A DNA stretch of 46,014 bases, taken from positions 1 through 46,014 of the forward strand of contig DASTZZ010000067.1 of NCBI GenBank assembly GCA_035764005.1. The letters are read 5' to 3'. Below the pieces are notes generated by a model. The model did not search any database. It saw nothing but the letters and a program-made list of their open reading frames with translations, and was not told where the DNA came from. Made by a program: the position numbers and the translations under genes. Numbering within the stretch: position 1 is the stretch's first letter; each line of letters opens with the position of its first letter. Shown in pieces: positions 41,991 through 46,014 of the stretch. The DNA comes from Terriglobales bacterium (lineage in GTDB: Bacteria; Acidobacteriota; Terriglobia; Terriglobales; Acidobacteriaceae).

Positions 41991-42920
41991 TCAGCGCTGC
42001 AGCGCTGCAGCGGCGCTCGATCCTGCGGTGACTTTGGGTCGATTGGCGAGCGCCTGCTTCACAATTGCGCGGGTCTCCTCCAACTCCTTTCCGACTAGCT
42101 GAAGGCGCGGCGGACGCACTCGACTGTTTCCCATGCCGACGATCTCTTGCACCAGCTTGATGAGCTGAACAAATTTGGGAACTGTATCCATGCGCAGCAG
42201 CGGCAGGAACCAGTAATAGAGTTCGAGCGCTTTTTCGCGATCGCCTTTCGTCGCGTACTCGAAAAGATCCACCGACTCACGTGGAAGTGCATTTACTAAC
42301 CCCGCGATCCAGCCGACGGCGCCTACACCAAGTGCCTCTACGATCGCGTCATCAACTCCGACAAAGACTTGCATTCCGCCATTCAGCAAGGCCCGAATGG
42401 CACTCACGCGACGAACATCGGCGCTGGATTCTTTTACAGCATGCAGATTCGAATGCTCGGCAGCAAGCTGAGCAATCTGCTCAGGTAAGAAATCCGTGCC
42501 GTAGGCAATCGGATTGTTGTAGAGCATCGTCGAGAGCGGAGTTGCCCGCAGGACCGCGGAGATATGCGCCATCATCTCGCGCGCATCACCTTGATATACA
42601 TATGGCGGCAACACCATTAATGCGTCGCATCCCAGGTCGGCTGCCCCTTTTGCCAATGCAACCGATTCCGCCGTGCTGAGGGAAGAGATCGACGCAACGA
42701 CCGGAGCGCGCCCGCGAACTGCGTTGATGCACGTGCGCACAACCGCGAGCTTCTCATCGAAACTCAAGGTGGCACCCTCGCCGAGAGAACCTAAGGCGAC
42801 AATTCCCGTGCAGCCGTTGTCGATCAGCCAGCGGCAGTGCTCAGCCAAAAAGCCATGATCAACCCGCAGAGATTCATCAAAGCAGGTGGTGATTGCCGGC
42901 ATCACGCCGCGCCATTTCAT
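41991..42920 (-). CDS. DapA-family lyase, probable 1-pyrroline-4-hydroxy-2-carboxylate deaminase
   Basis: A 309-residue TIM-barrel enzyme of the dihydrodipicolinate synthase/N-acetylneuraminate lyase family. The Schiff-base lysine is Lys163 in LHAVKESSADVRR, with Tyr134 in TMLYNNP and the GSLGEG loop at 44-49. In hydroxyproline operons this family member deaminates pyrroline-4-hydroxy-2-carboxylate to 2-oxoglutarate semialdehyde, and its position between the D-hydroxyproline dehydrogenase genes and the aldehyde dehydrogenase gene argues for exactly that. AAGGAG 9 bases upstream supports the ATG. By sequence alone other aldol or dehydratase activities cannot be excluded. Confidence 0.85.
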   Translation of the reverse strand: MKWRGVMPAITTCFDESLRVDHGFLAEHCRWLIDNGCTGIVALGSLGEGATLSFDEKLAVVRTCINAVRGRAPVVASISSLSTAESVALAKGAADLGCDALMVLPPYVYQGDAREMMAHISAVLRATPLSTMLYNNPIAYGTDFLPEQIAQLAAEHSNLHAVKESSADVRRVSAIRALLNGGMQVFVGVDDAIVEALGVGAVGWIAGLVNALPRESVDLFEYATKGDREKALELYYWFLPLLRMDTVPKFVQLIKLVQEIVGMGNSRVRPPRLQLVGKELEETRAIVKQALANRPKVTAGSSAAAALQR

Positions 42921-42932
42921 TGTGTTCGCTCC

Positions 42933-44210
42933 TTAAACCCTGACTTCAGGCCCACTCTCTTCAGTTGCCATAAGGCTCTCGACTCGCGCCTCGATTATCG
43001 GTGGACGCACCGATTCGGCACTCCAGCCAAATAGAAATTCTGTCGCAGCGCCGCAGATGCGGCCTTGACACGGCCCCATGCCGCAACGCGTATACAACTT
43101 TGCTTCGCGCCAACTTCGACATCGCGCCAGCCGGTCGAAGCGCACATCCTCACAGCGACATATGAACGTGTCTTCGCGCGCGAGCTTCTTCAGTTCTTCG
43201 CGCAACTCAAATGCATTCTCCACCGCATTCGCGAATTCACGATGACGTGTTCGTGCTCGGAAAAGCCTCCGGGCCTTTTGCGGCTGTCCTGCGGCCACGG
43301 ATCCTGCAATCTGGCCTTCGACAATGGCGAGATCAACGCCGCCGATTCCTGTCGGCTCTCCAGCGCAGTAGACGTTTGCGATGGAGGTCTGCTGCAGTTC
43401 GTTCACCGGTACAGCTCCAGCGTTGATCTCGCAGCCCAGCAAGCTGGCGAGTTCCAGATTAGGTACCAGATGAAAACCGCACGCAAGATAGTCACATTCG
43501 ATCTCGAACTTTTTTGCTCCCTGCTGGAGAACAACGCTGCGCAGACAATCGTCACCCTTCGCTTCTACCGCCCAACAGCCAAATCGAAACGGAATGCCGG
43601 CCAAACTGCCGAATATTCCAAGCGCCTGCGCCAGTTTTCGTGGATATCGCCACAGAGTACTTCCGAAGGCGACGACGGATTTGCCTGGAGCCTGCTCGGC
43701 AATCAGTTCTACTTTCGCGCCATGGCGCTTCAGATACACAGCAACGGGCAAAAGCAACGGCCCTGTACCGGCGACAATGACGTGCTTGTCCCGAATTGGA
43801 ACCCCTGCTTTTGCCAACGCCTGCAGGCCGCCTGCTCCCATCACGTTTGGCAGCGTCCACCCCGGAAAGGGCAGGAACCGTTCGCGCGCACCGGTGCAGA
43901 GGATCAGGCGTGCGTAGTTGATCTCCCGCATCCCGTCGGCGCTCTCGGCAACCAGAACTCCTGGACGCACCTGGTCAAAAATGCGAAAACCGCGCAAGAT
44001 CTCGACACTCAAGCTCTTTAAGCGCTGATTCCATTTGCGTGCCGCACGGACCGATGGATTCGCTTCTTCTCCTCGCCAGATCTGTCCACCCAGTGCGGGG
44101 TTGTCGTCGAGGAGCAGAACACTCGCGCCGCACTCGGCAGCGCTCACAGCTGCGGCGATGCCCGCCGGTCCTCCGCCGGCAACGACAATGTCCCAACTCT
44201 GCCTATTCAT
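42933..44210 (-). CDS. D-hydroxyproline dehydrogenase, FAD/NAD(P)-type subunit (HcnB-like)
   Basis: A 425-residue flavoprotein. An N-terminal FAD-binding Rossmann fold (VAGGGPAGIAAAVSAAECGA), a second dinucleotide-binding motif (HVIVAGTGPLLLPVAVYLKR) and a GIGGVDLAIVEGQIAG flavin motif are visible. The C-terminus has a BFD-like [2Fe-2S] domain: CRCEDV and RCGMGPCQGRICG supply four cysteines. This matches the large subunit of HcnABC-type cyanide synthases and the three-subunit D-hydroxyproline or opine dehydrogenases. Its start overlaps the ferredoxin-like gene by 8 bases, and all three subunits are encoded together, consistent with a membrane-associated complex feeding electrons to the respiratory chain. 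Confidence 0.86.
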   Translation of the reverse strand: MNRQSWDIVVAGGGPAGIAAAVSAAECGASVLLLDDNPALGGQIWRGEEANPSVRAARKWNQRLKSLSVEILRGFRIFDQVRPGVLVAESADGMREINYARLILCTGARERFLPFPGWTLPNVMGAGGLQALAKAGVPIRDKHVIVAGTGPLLLPVAVYLKRHGAKVELIAEQAPGKSVVAFGSTLWRYPRKLAQALGIFGSLAGIPFRFGCWAVEAKGDDCLRSVVLQQGAKKFEIECDYLACGFHLVPNLELASLLGCEINAGAVPVNELQQTSIANVYCAGEPTGIGGVDLAIVEGQIAGSVAAGQPQKARRLFRARTRHREFANAVENAFELREELKKLAREDTFICRCEDVRFDRLARCRSWREAKLYTRCGMGPCQGRICGAATEFLFGWSAESVRPPIIEARVESLMATEESGPEVRV

Positions 44211-44451
44211 CGGTGTTTATCTGCATTCCGTGCCTACATAGCATCTGGCAGCTCTTGACGTGGCGCACGCCGTCAACTGTCACTCGACATTCGAAGCACA
44301 CTCCCATGCCGCATAGCGGGCCGCGCGGCTCTCCTGAAACCGAGCGGCGGAAACTCGAATTCCCTGCAATGAAGACAGCCGCTGCAACTGTCGTTCCGGC
44401 AGGCACCGTCAACTCTCTCCCATTAAGGGAAATCGCGAAAGCATCAGGCAT
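44203..44451 (-). CDS. D-hydroxyproline dehydrogenase, [2Fe-2S] small subunit (HcnA-like)
   Basis: An 82-residue ferredoxin-like protein. Cysteines Cys47, Cys52, Cys55 and Cys68 (CGMGVCFECRVTVDGVRHVK around them) fit the plant-type [2Fe-2S] pattern of Fer2_4 domains. ATG 44451 lies inside the end of the preceding gene (8-base overlap), and the stop overlaps the start of the next by 8 bases, so translation is tightly coupled. The frame is open up to 44589, but that would lie inside the upstream gene. It should carry electrons between the two flavin subunits. Confidence 0.85.
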   Translation of the reverse strand: MPDAFAISLNGRELTVPAGTTVAAAVFIAGNSSFRRSVSGEPRGPLCGMGVCFECRVTVDGVRHVKSCQMLCRHGMQINTDE

Positions 44452-45568
44452 ACACGTGCTCCCGCGAGTGGCGCGACGGCAGGTATGGCTCAAAGGGAAT
44501 CGCCGGCTTGCGTCCGAGAATCTGATCGACCAGCAGCTTTGCGGTTCCGAGCGAAGTGGTAATTCCGAGTCCTTCGTGGCCAGTCGCAAACCACATGTTC
44601 GGCTTTTTTACGGATGGACCAATCAGCGGCAACTTGTCGGGAGTAGCCGCGCGAAACCCGGTCCAGCAGCGCACGACCGCTTTTTGTGCCAAATCGGGCA
44701 TGTACTCGCAGGCACGCGCCAGCATTGCGCGAATCATCTGGCGATCGATCGCGGTGTCCTCGGCGCCATACTGGCGCGAGGAACCGATCAGGATCTGTCC
44801 GGTTGCGCGTGGCTGCACGTTGAAAGCAACAGAGTCGGCCGTGACTGAGTGCGCGCTTTTCAGATAGCCGAGTTCCACAAGCTGATGGCGAACATAGCCA
44901 GGGTAGCGATCAGTGATAGCCAGATGTCCCTTGCGCTTCTTAATTTCGAGACTCGCATCGAGTTCCGGCGCCCAGGCGCCGGTCGCAACCACCGTGATTC
45001 CCGGATTGAAACTGCTGCCGTCGCGCAGACTGAATCCGACTTCGCTCACTGCGCTCACTCTTCCCTGAATCACAGTGGCTCCGCAACTTTGCGCTAGCGA
45101 CCACAACCAGCGCGCGGCAGTAGGTGGATAGAGCACTCCGTCTTCGGGAACGAGCAGTCCGCCGGCCAAGCCTTTGCGCAGATTAGGCTCAGCCTCCGCG
45201 AGAGCTCGAGCATCCAGGATTTCGCAGGGCACACGACGTGCGCTGTAGTAAGCCTGTTTGCGACGAACTTCGATCATCTCTTCTTCATCTGCAGCCACCC
45301 AGATGGTTCCAGTGGTTTCAAACTCAACATCTTCAGGAAGCTCGTCCTTGAGATGCAGCCACAACTGCTGCGAGTAGCGAGTCAGAGCAAACTGCGCGTC
45401 GGAGTCATCCATGGCGACGATGTGTCCCATGCCTGCGGCCGTTGCGCCTCCGCCGACAATTCCTTCCTCTATGATCGCCGTCTTCAGTCCCGCCCGCGCG
45501 CACTCCAGCGCACACGCTGCGCCGACGATGCCAGCGCCGACGATCACGACATCGAAATTCTGCGACAT
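44444..45568 (-). CDS. D-hydroxyproline dehydrogenase, D-amino-acid-oxidase-type subunit (HcnC-like)
   Basis: A 374-residue FAD-dependent oxidoreductase of the DAO family. The FAD fold is VVIVGAGIVGAACALECARA, and the C-terminal flavin motif is MWFATGHEGLGITTSLGTAK; RCWTGFRAATPDKLPLIGPS is typical of this group. It is the catalytic subunit that oxidises cis-4-hydroxy-D-proline to the pyrroline. ATG 45568 shares one base with the stop of the epimerase gene (TGATG), showing coupling. The frame is open to 45622 without support. Confidence 0.87.
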   Translation of the reverse strand: MSQNFDVVIVGAGIVGAACALECARAGLKTAIIEEGIVGGGATAAGMGHIVAMDDSDAQFALTRYSQQLWLHLKDELPEDVEFETTGTIWVAADEEEMIEVRRKQAYYSARRVPCEILDARALAEAEPNLRKGLAGGLLVPEDGVLYPPTAARWLWSLAQSCGATVIQGRVSAVSEVGFSLRDGSSFNPGITVVATGAWAPELDASLEIKKRKGHLAITDRYPGYVRHQLVELGYLKSAHSVTADSVAFNVQPRATGQILIGSSRQYGAEDTAIDRQMIRAMLARACEYMPDLAQKAVVRCWTGFRAATPDKLPLIGPSVKKPNMWFATGHEGLGITTSLGTAKLLVDQILGRKPAIPFEPYLPSRHSREHVYA

Positions 45569-46014
45569 CAATGACTCGCAACCATCTCGTGAGCGGTTCC
45601 CGGTGCGGGAATGCCGTAGCAAAAAGGATCGCGCTCATCGAGCACCAAATATCCTTCGCCATTCACGAATGCCGATCCGGTGATGCTCGGAATCACTTCA
45701 CCGTTCTGCACCGTGATTGAAGCCTCAAACAAACTGCCGATGATGCTTTCCTGTCTCCACTTCTGTCCCGGCTGAAGTTTGCCCTCGGCATAAAGACACG
45801 CAACCTTAGCGCTCGTTCCCGTCCCACAAGGGGAACGATCGTAGGCTTTTCCCGGACACAGAACGAAGTTCTTGCTGTCCGCGTCGGTACGATCAGCCGA
45901 CTCGAAAACCTCTACATGATCGATCTCCGCTCCATCTCTGCCGGTAATTCCATTCGCGGTGAGAGTCTGTCGAACAGCCCAGGTAAAGTCGATAAGCTGT
46001 TCGAGGTTATTCAT
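45568..46014 (-). CDS. 4-hydroxyproline 2-epimerase (proline racemase family), C-terminal part
   Basis: The last 148 codons of a proline racemase-family gene; the usual length is about 310-340 residues, so the first half lies beyond the right edge, and the ATG at 46014 is most likely an internal methionine. The second catalytic cysteine is visible in DRSPCGTGTSAKVACLY (Cys63 of the visible part); the first cysteine is outside. In this operon the enzyme should convert trans-4-hydroxy-L-proline to cis-4-hydroxy-D-proline, the first step. Distinction from proline racemase or the trans-3-hydroxyproline dehydratase rests on the neighbouring genes. Confidence 0.85.
   Translation of the reverse strand: MNNLEQLIDFTWAVRQTLTANGITGRDGAEIDHVEVFESADRTDADSKNFVLCPGKAYDRSPCGTGTSAKVACLYAEGKLQPGQKWRQESIIGSLFEASITVQNGEVIPSITGSAFVNGEGYLVLDERDPFCYGIPAPGTAHEMVASH

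Overview
The window looks like a chromosomal segment of an acidobacterium (Acidobacteriota, class Terriglobia; a Koribacter-like relative is my guess). Reasons: a giant TonB-dependent receptor with an N-terminal carboxypeptidase-regulatory-like domain, many large secreted glycosidases, Asp-box/VPS10-type proteins, a fairly high G+C content and several families of short palindromic intergenic repeats. No rRNA, tRNA or CRISPR was seen.

Layout. 1-138: the cut-off end of an IS3-like element. 673-4194: SusC/oar-like TonB-dependent receptor. 4435-11064: a fructose-type PTS IIB, an HPr-EI-IIA fusion (no membrane IIC is present) and a secreted GH38 alpha-mannosidase. 11334-12791: a complete IS110-family element of the IS1111 type, inserted in one arm of a palindromic repeat. 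12834-13277: a small GIY-YIG protein. 13378-18122: the isoprenoid/envelope cluster uppS-cdsA-dxr-rseP. 18169-25758: mixed housekeeping genes, mostly on the minus strand (DUF58, DedA, alpha/beta hydrolase, SPFH/stomatin protein, L,D-transpeptidase, SpoIIE-type phosphatase and several small proteins). 26170-37038: a carbohydrate locus (DUF5695-like protein, LacI regulator, Asp-box protein, GH31, thioredoxin-like protein, GH127 beta-L-arabinofuranosidase) with visible promoters and operators. 37165-46014: an Asp-box/VPS10-like protein downstream of a tightly packed minus-strand operon for 4-hydroxyproline catabolism, running off the right edge.

How the genes fit together. The hydroxyproline operon encodes every step from 4-hydroxy-L-proline to 2-oxoglutarate: epimerase, three-subunit D-hydroxyproline dehydrogenase, pyrroline-hydroxycarboxylate deaminase and 2-oxoglutarate semialdehyde dehydrogenase. 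It lies close to a Tat-exported GH127 enzyme. Characterised GH127 enzymes remove beta-L-arabinofuranose, the sugar attached directly to hydroxyproline in plant extensins. I infer that the right-hand 12-20 kb may be a plant hydroxyproline-rich-glycoprotein foraging locus. Other points of interest are the IS1111-type element with 16-bp subterminal inverted repeats and a likely bridge-RNA region, a PTS chain without a permease, and a two-module dispersed repeat family.
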